Part shown: one piece after another, positions 26,228 through 26,580 of the stretch
How positions within the stretch are numbered: the stretch's first letter is position 1
How the letters are laid out: each line of letters begins with the position of its first letter
Source: Betaproteobacteria bacterium
GTDB taxonomy: Bacteria; Pseudomonadota; Gammaproteobacteria; Burkholderiales; Burkholderiaceae
Assembly: GCA_009921765.1 (NCBI GenBank)
Contig: RFXC01000029.1
Span: 1 to 26,580, forward strand
DNA length: 26,580 nucleotides
Direction: 5' to 3'
Notes under the pieces: model-generated
Seen by the model: only the letters and a program-made list of their open reading frames with translations
What the model was told of the DNA's origin: nothing
Database searches by the model: none
Made by a program: the position numbers and the translations under genes

Positions 26228-26580
26228 TTGAACGTCAAGACCGGCAGCAAAGTGCCCGATTTCACCGCTGAAGGCACTCAGGGCCCTGTCAGCCTGTCCG
26301 CCCTCAAGGGCACCAAGGTGGTGATTTATTTTTATCCGAAAGACAACACCCCGGGCTGCACCTCGGAGGCTGGCGACTTTCGAGATCTGCACGGCGAGTT
26401 CGTCAAAGCGGGGGCCGCCATATTCGGGGTCTCGCGCGACAGCCTGCGCTCACACGAGGGCTTTCGCACGAAGCTTGGTCTGCCCTTCGACCTGCTGTCC
26501 GACCCAGACGAGGCGCTCTGCGAGACCTTCGGCGTCATGAAAATGAAGAACATGTACGGTAAGCAGGTGCGTGGCATTGA
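26228..26580 (+). CDS. bcp: Bcp/PrxQ-type thiol peroxidase (3' end outside window)
   Basis: The first 117 residues of a Bcp/PrxQ peroxiredoxin are present. Bcp reduces hydrogen peroxide and organic peroxides with thioredoxin. The peroxidatic cysteine is C44 in PKDNTPGCTSEAGDFRDL. The usual Bcp resolving cysteine five residues later is replaced by glycine; the only other cysteine so far is C98 (EALCETFGV). The start TTG 26228 has GGAGA seven bases upstream. An in-frame GTG at 26204 would add eight residues. It follows the Mth938-like gene by 113 bases, in which I see no strong terminator. Confidence 0.93.
   Translation, partial: MNVKTGSKVPDFTAEGTQGPVSLSALKGTKVVIYFYPKDNTPGCTSEAGDFRDLHGEFVKAGAAIFGVSRDSLRSHEGFRTKLGLPFDLLSDPDEALCETFGVMKMKNMYGKQVRGI

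Overview
The window is GC-rich, densely coded DNA. Gene content and order fit a betaproteobacterium, most likely Burkholderiales: an alaA-type aminotransferase, hom, thrC, molybdopterin genes and clpB lie close together, with an Mth938-like gene and a Bcp peroxiredoxin beside them. The genus cannot be named from sequence alone. No tRNA, rRNA, IS element, integrase or CRISPR array was seen. No stretch longer than 300 bases lacks a gene; the largest gap is 239 bases, between clpB and flp.

Layout. Positions 1-2259 hold the 5' part of tex (minus strand), which runs off the left edge. Positions 2330-14284 are a one-strand locus of 13 genes for a Tad (tight adherence, Flp type IVc) pilus. In transcription order it reads: flp pilin, prepilin peptidase tadV/cpaA, a degenerate AAA-type ATPase, cpaB/rcpC, the secretin rcpA/cpaC, a small lipoprotein, a TadG-like protein, two TadE/F-like pseudopilins, cpaE/tadZ, the motor cpaF/tadA, tadB and tadC. 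Most junctions are ATGA overlaps or gaps of a few bases, so the set is probably one operon. No tadD and no dedicated regulator were seen.

Positions 14285-14523 separate flp from clpB and hold several inverted repeats. clpB (minus) is preceded by a sigma-32-like promoter and is divergent from an Old Yellow Enzyme gene (plus). From 25629 down to 18344, a compact minus-strand run reads alaA, hom, thrC, an EamA transporter, moeA, moaD, moaE and crcB. The first seven genes overlap or lie at most 14 bases apart. At the right end an Mth938-like gene and the start of a Bcp-type peroxiredoxin are on the plus strand.

The most striking observation is that hom is broken. Its N-terminal and C-terminal parts are in different frames, and about 40 residues of the family core are missing between them. 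This is either a real pseudogene in a threonine operon or an assembly or sequencing error. Other points worth a second look are the Tad-locus ATPase with arginine in place of the P-loop lysine, a secretin that apparently starts at TTG behind a perfect Shine-Dalgarno sequence and has a Tat-like twin-arginine leader, a Flp pilin with a cysteine pair at its C-terminus, and an inverted repeat just upstream of the flp start codon.
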